DNA of 64,000 nucleotides from an uncultured bacterium. Lineage in GTDB: Bacteria; Bacillota; Clostridia; Lachnospirales; Lachnospiraceae. The position numbers and the translations under genes were made by a program. Positions 15,235 to 24,408 of this stretch are shown in pieces. The stretch lies in the NCBI GenBank assembly GCA_947073545.1, contig CAMTMP010000019.1:1-64000 (forward strand), written 5' to 3'. Under the pieces are notes generated by a model, which was given only the letters and a program-made list of their open reading frames with translations, ran no database searches and was not told the DNA's origin. The first letter of the stretch is position 1. Each line of letters starts with the position of its first letter.

Positions 15235-16839
15235 GTGGAAAAGATATTAGAGAAACTGAAGGAATTGGGAAATAGAATAATGGAGTGGTGGAACCGCTTC
15301 ACATCAAAGCAGAAGACTTTGATCGTGGCTGTAGTGGCGGCGCTTATCATTGCGCTTGTGTATATCGTATACAGCCTCAACAGACCTGTGTATGTACCGC
15401 TAAGGGAGTGCGAAACCACCAAGGAAGCCTCGGAGGTGACAGAACTTCTGGACGGCGAGGGGTATCATTATCAGATTACGAACGACGGGTTGAATATCAC
15501 GATTCTAGAGGAAGAACTTGGGCGGGCGAATCTGCTTCTTGGCGCAAACAATATTCAGGCGGTAAGCTACGGGATCGAAAATGTGACGGACGGCGGCTTT
15601 TCCACCACGGAGTCAGATAAGCAGAAAAAGCACGTGGTATATTTGGAAAAGCAGTTGGAAAATGATTTCCTTACCATGTTTGCGTCGATCAAGCGCGCCC
15701 GGGTTAAGTTAAACATTCCGGAGGACGACGGGACGCTGATCGCTCAGGAACAGGAATCTTCCGCGTGGGTGCTTTTGGAATTAAAGGACGAGTTTTCTCA
15801 GGAGAGCGCAGCCTATTTGGCGCGTGCCATAGCCACGGCGCTTGGCAATGAAACTACAGATAATATCGTGATACTTGATTCGGATGGCAATATGCTGTTT
15901 ACGGGGGATGAGAATTACTCTCCTTCCGGGCTGGCAAACGCCCACCTCTCCGTGAAGACCGAGGCGGAGAAGAATATGATAAACAATGTGCGAAGGGTAC
16001 TGCTTGGCACAAATGAGTTTGACAACGTGGAGGTATCGCCCAATCTGGTGCTGGATTTCTCCAACCAGACAAGTACGGAGCATACATATACCCCGGCAGA
16101 AGGGCAGACGCAGGGTGTGCTGAGTCATGAGGATCTCTACGACGAGGAGAATGTGAGCGGTGTGGGCGGCGTGCCCGGCACGGACTCCAATGACGACGAT
16201 TCGACTTATGTGATCGAGGACAATTCCAGCACCCGTTCGACAAGGAGCGAGCAATCCAGAGATTATCTGCCAAACGAGAAGATCACCACCATTGAGACGC
16301 CCTCCGGTGTGATCAACTATGCGGCATCGTCTCTGGCGGCATCCCTGATCCGCTACAATGTGATCCGGGAGGAGGATGTGGACGCGCAGGGGCTTTTGGA
16401 CGGCGTGAGCTGGGAGGAATACAAGCTCGCCAACAGCGAACGCACACGGATTGAACTGGACGAGACTTTTTACAGCGCCGCTGCGAACGCAACGGGTATT
16501 GACGCAGATAATATTACACTGGTGGCGTACAGTGAGAACCTTTTCTTTGACGCGGAGGGTTCACCGATCACGGCGACGGATGTTCTGCAGATCCTTCTGA
16601 TTATTGTGATTCTGGCGCTGCTGGCATTTGTGGTGCTGCGCAGCATGAGAAGCGAGAAGCACGAGGAGGAAGAAGAAGAGCTGTCCGTGGAGACGCTTTT
16701 GCAGTCCGATGTGGCGCTTGAAGAGATTTCCTCCGAGAATGAGTCCGAGGAGAAGCGGCTTGTCAACAAATTTGTGGAAGAGAATCCGGAGGCGGCGGCG
16801 AATCTGCTGCGCAACTGGTTAAACGAAGACTGGGGGTAG
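15235..16839 (+). CDS. fliF: Flagellar MS-ring protein FliF
   Basis: FliF builds the membrane MS-ring on which rod, C-ring and export apparatus assemble. The 534-residue protein has a first membrane segment near residues 24-45 (LIVAVVAALIIALVYIVYSL), the YscJ/FliF ring-building motifs, a variable acidic loop (about 295-345, rich in Asp, Ser and Glu) and a second membrane segment near 445-465. A cytoplasmic acidic tail ends NLLRNWLNEDWG, the FliG-binding peptide. The start is GTG 15235, 11 bases after AAGGAG. The fliG start codon follows after 5 bp. Confidence 0.97.
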   Translation: MEKILEKLKELGNRIMEWWNRFTSKQKTLIVAVVAALIIALVYIVYSLNRPVYVPLRECETTKEASEVTELLDGEGYHYQITNDGLNITILEEELGRANLLLGANNIQAVSYGIENVTDGGFSTTESDKQKKHVVYLEKQLENDFLTMFASIKRARVKLNIPEDDGTLIAQEQESSAWVLLELKDEFSQESAAYLARAIATALGNETTDNIVILDSDGNMLFTGDENYSPSGLANAHLSVKTEAEKNMINNVRRVLLGTNEFDNVEVSPNLVLDFSNQTSTEHTYTPAEGQTQGVLSHEDLYDEENVSGVGGVPGTDSNDDDSTYVIEDNSSTRSTRSEQSRDYLPNEKITTIETPSGVINYAASSLAASLIRYNVIREEDVDAQGLLDGVSWEEYKLANSERTRIELDETFYSAAANATGIDADNITLVAYSENLFFDAEGSPITATDVLQILLIIVILALLAFVVLRSMRSEKHEEEEEELSVETLLQSDVALEEISSENESEEKRLVNKFVEENPEAAANLLRNWLNEDWG

Positions 16840-16844
16840 GATAA

Positions 16845-17864
16845 ATGGCAGCAGCAAAAGCGGATGAGAAGATCAACGGACTCCAGAAAGCGGCCATCTT
16901 AATGATTGCTCTTGGGCCGGAAAAGTCGGCCTCCATCTTTAAACACCTCAAGGAGGACGAGGTGGAGGAGCTGACGCTGGAGATTGCGAATACAAGGAGC
17001 ATCACGCCGCAGGTCAAGGAAAGCGTAGTAAACGAATTTTATCAGGTGTGTCTGGCGCAGCAGTATATTGCGGAAGGCGGTATCAACTACGCGAAAGAGC
17101 TTTTGGAGAAGTCCTTTGGCGCGGAGAAGGCGATGGACGTGATCGGCAAGCTGACGGCATCCCTGCAGGTAAAACCGTTCGAGTTTGTGAGAAAGGCCGA
17201 TGCGGCGCAGCTCTTAAACTTTATTCAGGACGAACATCCGCAGACCATCGCGCTCATTCTGTCCTATCTGGCGCCCGGTCAGGCGGCAATCATTGTTTCG
17301 GCGCTTCCGCCGGACAGACAGGCGGACGTAACGAAGCGTATTGCGGTAATGGACAGAACGAGTCCGGATGTGATCAAGGAAGTGGAGAAGGTTTTGGAAT
17401 CCAAGTTGTCATCGTTGGTGAATCAGGATTATACGATTATCGGCGGCGTGGACGCTGTCGTGGAGATTTTGAATACGGTAGACCGTGGTACGGAAAAACA
17501 TATCATGGAGACATTGGAGATCGAGGAGCCGGAGCTTGCGGACGAGATCAGAAAGAAGATGTTCGTATTCGAGGATATTCTGCTTCTGGACGACCGTGCG
17601 ATCCAGCGTGTGCTGCGTGACGTGGATAACTCGGATCTGGCGATTGCCCTGAAAGGCTCCAACGAAGAGGTGCAGAACGCGATCTTTAACAACCTCTCCA
17701 AGCGTCTTGCCGTCATGATCAAGGAGGATATGGAATTTATGGGTCCTGTCCGTATGAAGGACGTGGAGGAAGCGCAGCAGAAGATCGTAAACATCATCCG
17801 GAAACTGGAGGATGCTGCGGAAATTGTTATCTCCAGAGGCGGAGGTGACGAGATCATTGTTTAA
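16845..17864 (+). CDS. fliG: Flagellar motor switch protein FliG
   Basis: FliG is the C-ring protein that contacts MotA and generates torque. The 339-residue protein has the N-terminal FliF-binding domain, the middle EHPQTIALILSYL motif and a C-terminal torque helix with alternating charged residues (DDRAIQRVLRDVDNSDLAIALKG region). The length and order are canonical. It overlaps the following fliH by 8 bp. Confidence 0.97.
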   Translation: MAAAKADEKINGLQKAAILMIALGPEKSASIFKHLKEDEVEELTLEIANTRSITPQVKESVVNEFYQVCLAQQYIAEGGINYAKELLEKSFGAEKAMDVIGKLTASLQVKPFEFVRKADAAQLLNFIQDEHPQTIALILSYLAPGQAAIIVSALPPDRQADVTKRIAVMDRTSPDVIKEVEKVLESKLSSLVNQDYTIIGGVDAVVEILNTVDRGTEKHIMETLEIEEPELADEIRKKMFVFEDILLLDDRAIQRVLRDVDNSDLAIALKGSNEEVQNAIFNNLSKRLAVMIKEDMEFMGPVRMKDVEEAQQKIVNIIRKLEDAAEIVISRGGGDEIIV

Positions 17865-18759
17865 GATGAAACAGAGGAATTTATATAAAGCCGGCTGGGT
17901 CAGAGTGGACGGTGAAGAGAAGTGTGTGATAGACAGCAACAGCATTGTGGCCGAGCGCATCGAGGAGTGGGAGAATCTCAGGAGAGCGAATGCGGCCGCG
18001 ATGCCTGCTTTTGACGAGGAAGGCGGCGAGGGTGAGCCGGAGTTTGTGAGCGGTATCGAAGGAGAGGAGCTGGATGCTCTCTTTACGGACGGCGAGGGCG
18101 GCGGCAGCGTGATTAAGGCCGGTGATGTGGCGGGGCCGGATTTGGCCCAGATACAGGCGGAAGCCGAAGAGGAGGCCGAGCACATTATAGCGGAAGCCAG
18201 AGCGCAGGCTCTCGAGATCGCGGCGCAGGCAAGACGCGACGCGGATATCGCGCGGGCGAACGCCGTTGAGGAAGGCACAAGGCAGGGCTACGACGAGGGC
18301 TACGCGAGAGGTCTGTCCGAGGTGGATGGCATGAAGCAGGAGCTGGCTGAGAAAAAGAGGCAGCTCGAGGCAGAGTTTGACGAGCTTCTGGAAGATCTGG
18401 AGCCGCGGTTTATTGAAACCATCACGGATGTGTACAGCCATATTTTCGGCGTAGACCTGATGGATAACAGGGATATTCTGGTGCATTTGATTGATTCCAC
18501 ACTGCGGAAGGTGGAGAGCAGCAGAACTTTTATTGTACATGTTTCGGCGGAGGATTATCCTCATGTCAATATGCAGAAGCAGGCTCTTGTGGAGGGTGCT
18601 GTGGCAGGCAGAGGACTGATTGAAATCATCGAGGACATTGCGCTTAGCAAGGGAGACTGCCTGATCGAGACGGATGGCGGTATTTTTGACTGCGGCGTAG
18701 GTACGCAGCTTGAGGAACTTACGAAAAAATTACGAGTGTTATCCTATGAAAAGGCTTAA
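17857..18759 (+). CDS. fliH: Flagellar export regulator FliH
   Basis: FliH binds and restrains the export ATPase FliI and docks it to the C-ring. The 300-residue protein has a long helical middle (QAEAEEEAEHIIAEARAQAL, then repeated Ala/Arg heptads), the family's G-x-x-x-G-type pattern GTRQGYDEGYARGLSE, and a globular C-terminus (LIEIIEDIALSKGDCLIETDGG). I place the start at TTG 17857: GGAGGTGA lies exactly 8 bases upstream, whereas ATG 17866 would be 17 bases away. This gives an 8-bp overlap with fliG and likely coupled translation. Confidence 0.9.
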   Translation: MFKMKQRNLYKAGWVRVDGEEKCVIDSNSIVAERIEEWENLRRANAAAMPAFDEEGGEGEPEFVSGIEGEELDALFTDGEGGGSVIKAGDVAGPDLAQIQAEAEEEAEHIIAEARAQALEIAAQARRDADIARANAVEEGTRQGYDEGYARGLSEVDGMKQELAEKKRQLEAEFDELLEDLEPRFIETITDVYSHIFGVDLMDNRDILVHLIDSTLRKVESSRTFIVHVSAEDYPHVNMQKQALVEGAVAGRGLIEIIEDIALSKGDCLIETDGGIFDCGVGTQLEELTKKLRVLSYEKA

Positions 18760-18783
18760 GTCTGCGGCAGAAAGAAGCATCGG

Positions 18784-20103
18784 ATGAATACAGCAATCAA
18801 TTACTATAAATATAGCAGCATAATGGACGACACCTTTTTTAAGAAAAAGGGCAGAGTGGAAAATGTGGTAGGGCTTACCATCGAGTCGGCGGGACCGGAG
18901 GCGAAGCTGGGAGACCTGTGTATTATCTACCCCGTGGGAGAGGAATATCCGCCGATCACGGCGGAGGTGGTGGGCTTTAAGGAGCGAAAGACGATCCTGA
19001 TGCCCTGCGACAACACGGAAGGAATCGGGTTGGGCTGTATCGTGGAGAACACGGGAAATCCGCTGACGGTGCCGGTGAGCGACGAGCTTTTGGGCAAGGT
19101 GTTAGACGGCCTCGGAAGGATTGACGGCGAATATATGCCGGGGGTGCCTTACAGTGTAGAAGCGCAGCCGCCCGATGCCATGAGCCGGAAGATTATTTCG
19201 GATGTTCTCCCGCTCGGGGTGAAGGCCATAGACGGGCTGATGACGGTGGGCAAGGGACAGCGAATCGGCATTTTTGCAGGCTCCGGTGTGGGGAAATCCA
19301 CGCTGATGGGCATGTTTGCACGAAACACAAAGGCGGATATCAATGTGATTGCCCTGATCGGAGAGCGCGGCAGGGAAGTGCGTGAGTTTGTGGAACGTGA
19401 CCTTGGCGAGGAAGGTATGCGCCGTTCCGTGGTGGTGGTGGCCACTTCGGACAGATCGGCTCTCGAGAGAAACAAGGCGGCTAAAACCGCCTGTGCGATC
19501 GCGGAATATTTCCGGGATCAGGGCAGAGACGTGCTTTTGATGATGGACTCCCTGACCCGTTTTTCCATGGCACAAAGGGAGATCGGGCTGGCCAGTGGGG
19601 AACCGCCGGTATCAAGGGGTTATCCCCCCAGCGTTTACTCGGAGATGCCGAGGCTTTTGGAGCGGGCGGGCTGTGCGGCGAAGGGTTCGATCACCGGGCT
19701 GTACACGGTGCTGGTGGACGGCGACGATATGAACGAGCCGATTACGGATACGGCCAGAAGTATTCTGGACGGCCATATCATGTTAAACAGAAAGCTGGCG
19801 CATCAGAATCATTATCCGGCGATCGACGTATTGCAGAGCATTTCCAGATGTATGAGCCAGATTGTAGACAAGGAGCATAAGAAGCTTGCGGGTAAGCTTA
19901 AAAATGTGCTTGCCACATACAATGAGGCGGAAGATCTGATTAACATTGGCGCTTATAAGAGCGGAAGCAACAGAAACATCGATTATGCCATCGCGAAGAT
20001 CGAGGCAGTGAACGATTTTCTGATGCAGGATGTGGACTCAAAATATGATTATGAGGAAGCCGTGGGTATGCTGAGGGAGCTTTTCGCGGAAGCGGAAGAT
20101 TAG
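18784..20103 (+). CDS. fliI: Flagellar type III export ATPase FliI
   Basis: FliI is the F1-beta-like ATPase of the flagellar export apparatus. The 439-residue protein has Walker A AGSGVGKST near residues 163-171, GERGREVREF, Walker B VLLMMDSLTRF, and the SGEPPVSRGYPPSVYSEMPRLLERAG stretch (described, residues about 274-300) characteristic of type III ATPases. Length and neighbours fliH and fliJ are canonical. Confidence 0.97.
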   Translation: MNTAINYYKYSSIMDDTFFKKKGRVENVVGLTIESAGPEAKLGDLCIIYPVGEEYPPITAEVVGFKERKTILMPCDNTEGIGLGCIVENTGNPLTVPVSDELLGKVLDGLGRIDGEYMPGVPYSVEAQPPDAMSRKIISDVLPLGVKAIDGLMTVGKGQRIGIFAGSGVGKSTLMGMFARNTKADINVIALIGERGREVREFVERDLGEEGMRRSVVVVATSDRSALERNKAAKTACAIAEYFRDQGRDVLLMMDSLTRFSMAQREIGLASGEPPVSRGYPPSVYSEMPRLLERAGCAAKGSITGLYTVLVDGDDMNEPITDTARSILDGHIMLNRKLAHQNHYPAIDVLQSISRCMSQIVDKEHKKLAGKLKNVLATYNEAEDLINIGAYKSGSNRNIDYAIAKIEAVNDFLMQDVDSKYDYEEAVGMLRELFAEAED

Positions 20104-20113
20104 GTGACCTGCC

Positions 20114-20578
20114 ATGGCGAAATTCAGATACAGGATGCAGAGCATTCTGAATATCAAGTATCAGCTCGAGACGCAGGCAAAGATGGAGGTTGGCCGGGCG
20201 CAGATGCGGTTGAATGAGGAGCTTGAGAAGCTTCAAACGCTGATTGACCGGAAGGAGGCCTATCTCGAGGAAGGCAGGCGGATGCGGGAGGAAGCCCTTC
20301 ACGTGAACGACCTGCGTGACAATAGAAACGCCGTGCTTATCATGGATGAACTGATCGCGGTGCAAAAACTCGAGGTGTCGAAGGCGGAGGAGGCGCTTGA
20401 GAGAGCGCGGGAGAAGCTGACGGAGATCATGCAGGAGCGCAAGATGCACGAGAAGCTCAAAGAGAAGGCTCTGATTCAATTTCTGGAAGAAGAAAAGGCG
20501 GCCGAGTTTAAGGTGGTAGACGAACTGACGAGCTATACCTACGGGCAGCGTGGAAAGGAAAATGGGAATGGCAGTTGA
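20114..20578 (+). CDS. fliJ: Flagellar export chaperone FliJ
   Basis: FliJ is a small coiled-coil protein that sits in the FliI hexamer like the gamma subunit of F1-ATPase. The 154-residue product begins MAKFRYRMQSILNIKYQLE, matching FliJ starts, and is almost entirely charged heptad repeats. The ribosome site AGGTGA overlaps the fliI stop. Its 3' end overlaps the next gene by 11 bp. Confidence 0.9.
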   Translation: MAKFRYRMQSILNIKYQLETQAKMEVGRAQMRLNEELEKLQTLIDRKEAYLEEGRRMREEALHVNDLRDNRNAVLIMDELIAVQKLEVSKAEEALERAREKLTEIMQERKMHEKLKEKALIQFLEEEKAAEFKVVDELTSYTYGQRGKENGNGS

Positions 20579-21452
20579 AGCGACGAACATGGGTATGGAA
20601 CCCCCCATTGATAAAAAAGCGGAAAAAAAGAGATTAAAGGAAGAGCGGAGTAAGATCAAAGCGGACCGGAAGGCCCAGAAAAAGGAAGCTAAGCAGCGTG
20701 CCAAGGAAATTTCCGAGCAGGAGGCGCAGCTTGACGACGACGAGGGCGGCGGTGTTTCCGTTTTTCTGGTAACAGTTGTTATTGTAATTATCTGGGTGGC
20801 GATTCTCTGCCTCTTAATCAAACTGGACGTGGGCGGTTTCGGTTCCGGGGTGCTGGCTCCAGTGCTTAAGGATGTGCCGGTGGTCAATAAGATTTTGCCG
20901 GCGGATGCCACGATCACCACTGATGATAAGGAGTCATACGGCGGCTATACGAGTCTGCGCGAAGCGGTGGATTATATCAAGGAGCTGGAACTGGAGCTGG
21001 AAGATGCCCAGGCGGCCAGCACGGTAGATTCCGAGGAACTGACGGAGCTTCGGGCGGAGATCGAGCGGCTGCAGACTTTCGAGGATGCGCAGGTAGAGTT
21101 TGAGCGCATTAAGACAGAATTTTACGAGGAAGTAGTCTACGCCGAGAACGGGCCGGGGGCGGAAGAATATCAGAAGTATTACCAGAACATAGATCCCGTC
21201 GCGGCGGAGTATTTGTATAAGCAGGTGGTTCAGCAGTTGGAGGCGGACGAAAGGATTCAGGATTACGCTCAGGCGTACGCGGAGATGGAGCCTGCGCAGG
21301 CGGCGTCCATTTTTGAGGCGATGACCGACGATCTGGATCTGGCGGCCAAGATACTGGGCCAAATGAAACCGGCTGACAGGGGAAGCATTCTGGGCGTGAT
21401 GGATGCCGAGACGGCGGCCAGAATCACCAGAATTATGGACCCCGACGAATAA
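20568..21452 (+). CDS. MotE/YlxF-like flagellar membrane protein
   Basis: The 294-residue protein has a lysine-rich N-terminus, one membrane segment (FLVTVVIVIIWVAILCLLI, near residues 62-80), a coiled-coil periplasmic-side region (about 125-165) and a C-terminal MotE/MgtE-N-like helical domain with the repeat pattern EPAQAASIFEAM and MKPADRGSILGVMD. MotE-type proteins assist stator function; B. subtilis YlxF sits at the same place. Start ATG 20568 was chosen because AAAGGAA lies 7 bases before it; ATG 20562 and GTG 20550 are possible. Confidence 0.85.
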   Translation: MAVEATNMGMEPPIDKKAEKKRLKEERSKIKADRKAQKKEAKQRAKEISEQEAQLDDDEGGGVSVFLVTVVIVIIWVAILCLLIKLDVGGFGSGVLAPVLKDVPVVNKILPADATITTDDKESYGGYTSLREAVDYIKELELELEDAQAASTVDSEELTELRAEIERLQTFEDAQVEFERIKTEFYEEVVYAENGPGAEEYQKYYQNIDPVAAEYLYKQVVQQLEADERIQDYAQAYAEMEPAQAASIFEAMTDDLDLAAKILGQMKPADRGSILGVMDAETAARITRIMDPDE

Positions 21453-21589
21453 TTCTCATGATATCTGCCAAAAACCGCTTGATATCCTGCGGTAAAATAC
21501 CGATATATACCATGTAGCGGGTCATCCGCCGCATGTGATATATATATGTTAGTACCTTGAAAATTTAAGAAAGGAGGAAAGAGCAAGAA

Positions 21590-23140
21590 ATGACGGTAAA
21601 CAATGTAAACGCCCTGTCGCCCTTTGGGACAGTGCAGGGAAGTCAGACATCTGTGAAGCCGGAGGAAGTCGTGCAGGAGCGCTTTGATAAGCTCATGAAC
21701 AAAATGAGCGATCAGCTTGCCGGGCTGCAGAAAACGCAGGCGGGCAGTTCAGCGGCGGCGACAGCGCCGAAGCAGGCGGTAACTGAGAGCCTGGAGAGCG
21801 CGCAGGAGACTGTGCAGCCGAAGGACGTGAACGAGCAGGAAAGCGCGGATCAGACAGCCGACGCGAAGCAGCCTGAGGATGCGGTCACGGACGATACGCA
21901 GAGCGCAGCCAAGCAGGACGGCAGCGAGGGCAAGACGACCGAAGGGACGAAGGATGTGCAGACACAGGATGCCGAAACGCAGGAGACTGTGGAGAAGGCG
22001 GCTGAAGAGATTGTCGGTGAGATCGTCGATGTGATGGATATTCCACTGGAAAAGGTGGAAGAGGCCATGGAAATTTTAGGACTTACAGCGGTGGATCTCT
22101 TTGATCCGGAAAATCTAAAACAACTGTTATTAAATTTGACAGGCAATACGGATGAGCTGGCACTGGTCACGGACGAGACACTCTACGGCAATTTGCAGGA
22201 GCTTTTCCAGACGGTGAACGAGACGCTTGCGACGCTGCAGGAGGAATTGGGACTGAGCGCGGAGGAGCTTGAAGCGCTGATGGCGCAGATAAACACAGAG
22301 GAGAAAGCGCCCGCGGAGACGCAGGAGCCTGTGCTTACCATGCCTGAGGCAGAAAATCCGATGACAGAGGAGCCGGAGGTCAGCGTGGAGGGCATGAAAG
22401 ATTATGCGGTATCCGTACAGAAGGATGGCGGCACCGTACAGATCAAGGTGACTGTTGACGATGCCAGCGGCGAGAAACATGTCAGCGAGCAGGTTACGGA
22501 CACAGGAAAGCCTGAGACCACTCCTGTTTTAAAGAAGGAGAGTATGGACGATTCGGGACATAAGGGAGAGGAGCACGCGGCGGGAAACAATGCGGGCAAC
22601 GCTTTCTTACAGGACCTGACAGGACGTACGAACGAGGTGGAAGCGCCGTTGGAGCGGCCGGTATACACACAGCCTGAGACGAATCAGATCATGGATCAGA
22701 TCGTAGAGTACATGAAGTTTAATATCAAGCCCGAGATGCAGGAGATGGAAATGCAGTTACATCCCGCAAGTCTGGGCACGGTGCATGTACAGATTGCGGC
22801 GAAGGACGGTGTTATCACAGCGCAGTTTACGGCACAGAACGAGACGGTGAAAGCGGTTCTGGAGACTCAGATGGTTCAGCTCAAGGAACAGTTTGAAGAG
22901 CAGGGGATCAAGGTGAATGCCGTGGAAGTCACAGTTGCAAACCACGCTTACGGCGAGCAGTTCGGCAGTCAACAGGACGCGGCCGACCGGCAGAACGAGG
23001 GCGCGAAGAAGGGCGCAAGAAGGATCAACTTAAACCTCGACATGATGGAGGAGGAAGGTCTGGAGGCACTCGACGATTCGGAGCGGATCGCTGTGGAGAT
23101 GATGCAGGCAAACGGTAATACGGTAGACTATACCGCATAG
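21590..23140 (+). CDS. fliK: Flagellar hook-length control protein FliK
   Basis: FliK measures hook length and switches FlhB from hook to filament export. The 516-residue protein has a long low-complexity N-terminal ruler region rich in Gln, Glu, Thr and Ala. The conserved C-terminal Flg_hook domain lies near residues 380-470 (MEMQLHPASLGTVHVQIA, GVITAQFTAQNETVKAVLE). The start follows AGGAGG. The 137 bp before it hold a GCGG/CCGC hairpin (around 21517-21527) but no convincing promoter. Confidence 0.93.
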   Translation: MTVNNVNALSPFGTVQGSQTSVKPEEVVQERFDKLMNKMSDQLAGLQKTQAGSSAAATAPKQAVTESLESAQETVQPKDVNEQESADQTADAKQPEDAVTDDTQSAAKQDGSEGKTTEGTKDVQTQDAETQETVEKAAEEIVGEIVDVMDIPLEKVEEAMEILGLTAVDLFDPENLKQLLLNLTGNTDELALVTDETLYGNLQELFQTVNETLATLQEELGLSAEELEALMAQINTEEKAPAETQEPVLTMPEAENPMTEEPEVSVEGMKDYAVSVQKDGGTVQIKVTVDDASGEKHVSEQVTDTGKPETTPVLKKESMDDSGHKGEEHAAGNNAGNAFLQDLTGRTNEVEAPLERPVYTQPETNQIMDQIVEYMKFNIKPEMQEMEMQLHPASLGTVHVQIAAKDGVITAQFTAQNETVKAVLETQMVQLKEQFEEQGIKVNAVEVTVANHAYGEQFGSQQDAADRQNEGAKKGARRINLNLDMMEEEGLEALDDSERIAVEMMQANGNTVDYTA

Positions 23141-23167
23141 ACAGCGAAAACAGAAAGGAGTGAAAGA

Positions 23168-23884
23168 ATGGGAGCAGTACAACAAGTAGAAGACGGAAAA
23201 TTTGTGGAATCCAATTCCGCATCGTCACTGGCCAATGCAGCCAACAAGTCGGCAAAGGGTAATACCCTTGACAAGGATGCGTTTTTGCAGCTTTTGGTGG
23301 CACAGATGAAGTATCAGGACCCTCTGGAGCCTACTTCCAACACAGAGTATATTTCCCAGTATGCGACCTTCTCGGAGCTGGAGCAGATGCAGAATATGAG
23401 CGCATCTATGGATCTTTTCCGAGCATCGGCTCTGGTAGGGCAGACCGTACTCTTAAATATAAGGGACAGTCAGGGCAGACTTACGCAGGTGCAGGGCTCT
23501 GTAGACTTTGTTACTTATGAGAACAACAAAGCGTATCTCTCCATCGGCGGACAGCTTTATTCGATGGACGATCTGGCAACCGTAGCTGATCCGAAATATC
23601 TGGAAGCATACAAACTGGCTGCGGACTGGCTGAATATTTTCAACAAGCTTCCGTCCCTTGAGAATCTGACGATTGCCGACAGGGAAAGGGTTGAAAAGCT
23701 GGATGAGATGTATGAGAACATGACGGACTACCAGAAAGAATTCCTCACGGATGAGGAAGTAGATACCATGAAGAAGTACGTGACGAAAATGGAGGGTCTG
23801 GTGGCAGTCGCCGAGGCGGATAAGGAAAACGACGACGGCGGCGACAGCGGCAGCGATGGAGACGGAGACGACGGCGGCGAGTAA
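23168..23884 (+). CDS. flgD: Flagellar hook assembly protein FlgD
   Basis: FlgD is the scaffold that caps the growing hook. The N-terminal family signature is clear at residues 37-90: DKDAFLQLLVAQMKYQDPLEP, then TSNTEYISQYATFSELEQ. The central part, VGQTVLLNIRDSQG through the Tyr-rich strands, matches the FlgD/TudD fold. The C-terminus is unusual: a charged helical segment followed by a tail of alternating Asp and Gly with Glu (residues about 215-238). The total is 238 residues. The ribosome site is AGGAG. Confidence 0.94.
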   Translation: MGAVQQVEDGKFVESNSASSLANAANKSAKGNTLDKDAFLQLLVAQMKYQDPLEPTSNTEYISQYATFSELEQMQNMSASMDLFRASALVGQTVLLNIRDSQGRLTQVQGSVDFVTYENNKAYLSIGGQLYSMDDLATVADPKYLEAYKLAADWLNIFNKLPSLENLTIADRERVEKLDEMYENMTDYQKEFLTDEEVDTMKKYVTKMEGLVAVAEADKENDDGGDSGSDGDGDDGGE

Positions 23885-23920
23885 GCCGGAGCGGGGCGAT
23901 GATCTCAGGGAGGAGAGAGT

Positions 23921-24325
23921 ATGAAGATTCAAGGCAGTTCTTTCCCTTCGATAGAGCAGCTTAAGGATCAATATTTAAAGACAGGCAGATCCATGGAGGG
24001 AGTGCCTGCACCGGGAGGCATAAGCTTTCAGGACATTCTGACCAAAAAGACGGACGGGATAGGCCGGTCCGGGGAAGTCAGATTCTCCAAGCATGCGGCA
24101 AACCGCCTGACGGACAGAAATATTGAACTGACCGAGGAACAGGTGGAGCGCCTGAACTTAGGAGCAGCCAAAGCCTCGGAGAAGGGTATAAAGGAATCAT
24201 TGGTCATGGTGGATTCCCTCGCATTTATCGTGAGTGTGCCGAATCAGACGGTCATCACGGCGATGGATCAGACAGAGACCGATGAAAATGTATTCACAAA
24301 CATAGACGGAGCGGTCATTATATAA
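23921..24325 (+). CDS. Flagellar operon protein, TIGR02530 type
   Basis: This 134-residue protein occurs between flgD and flgE in many Firmicutes and matches my memory of TIGR02530 (flg_new). The conserved part is VRFSKHAANRLTDRNIELTEEQ followed by LNLGAAKASEKGIKESLVMVD and ending with a Val/Ile-rich strand. No membrane segment or signal is seen. Its role is not established; the position suggests involvement in hook assembly or its control. Confidence 0.85.
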   Translation: MKIQGSSFPSIEQLKDQYLKTGRSMEGVPAPGGISFQDILTKKTDGIGRSGEVRFSKHAANRLTDRNIELTEEQVERLNLGAAKASEKGIKESLVMVDSLAFIVSVPNQTVITAMDQTETDENVFTNIDGAVII

Positions 24326-24408
24326 GCCGGACCTTACAGGAGGCTTAGCGTCCTCGACTGACAGAGAGGACAGACGGTTCCATACAAGTTTAAGGAGGTC
24401 ATTTCACT

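Noticed and set aside
21453..21589. Sigma-28 promoter before fliK
   Set aside because: An ACCGATAT stretch resembles the -10, but no TAAA-type -35 lies at the required distance.
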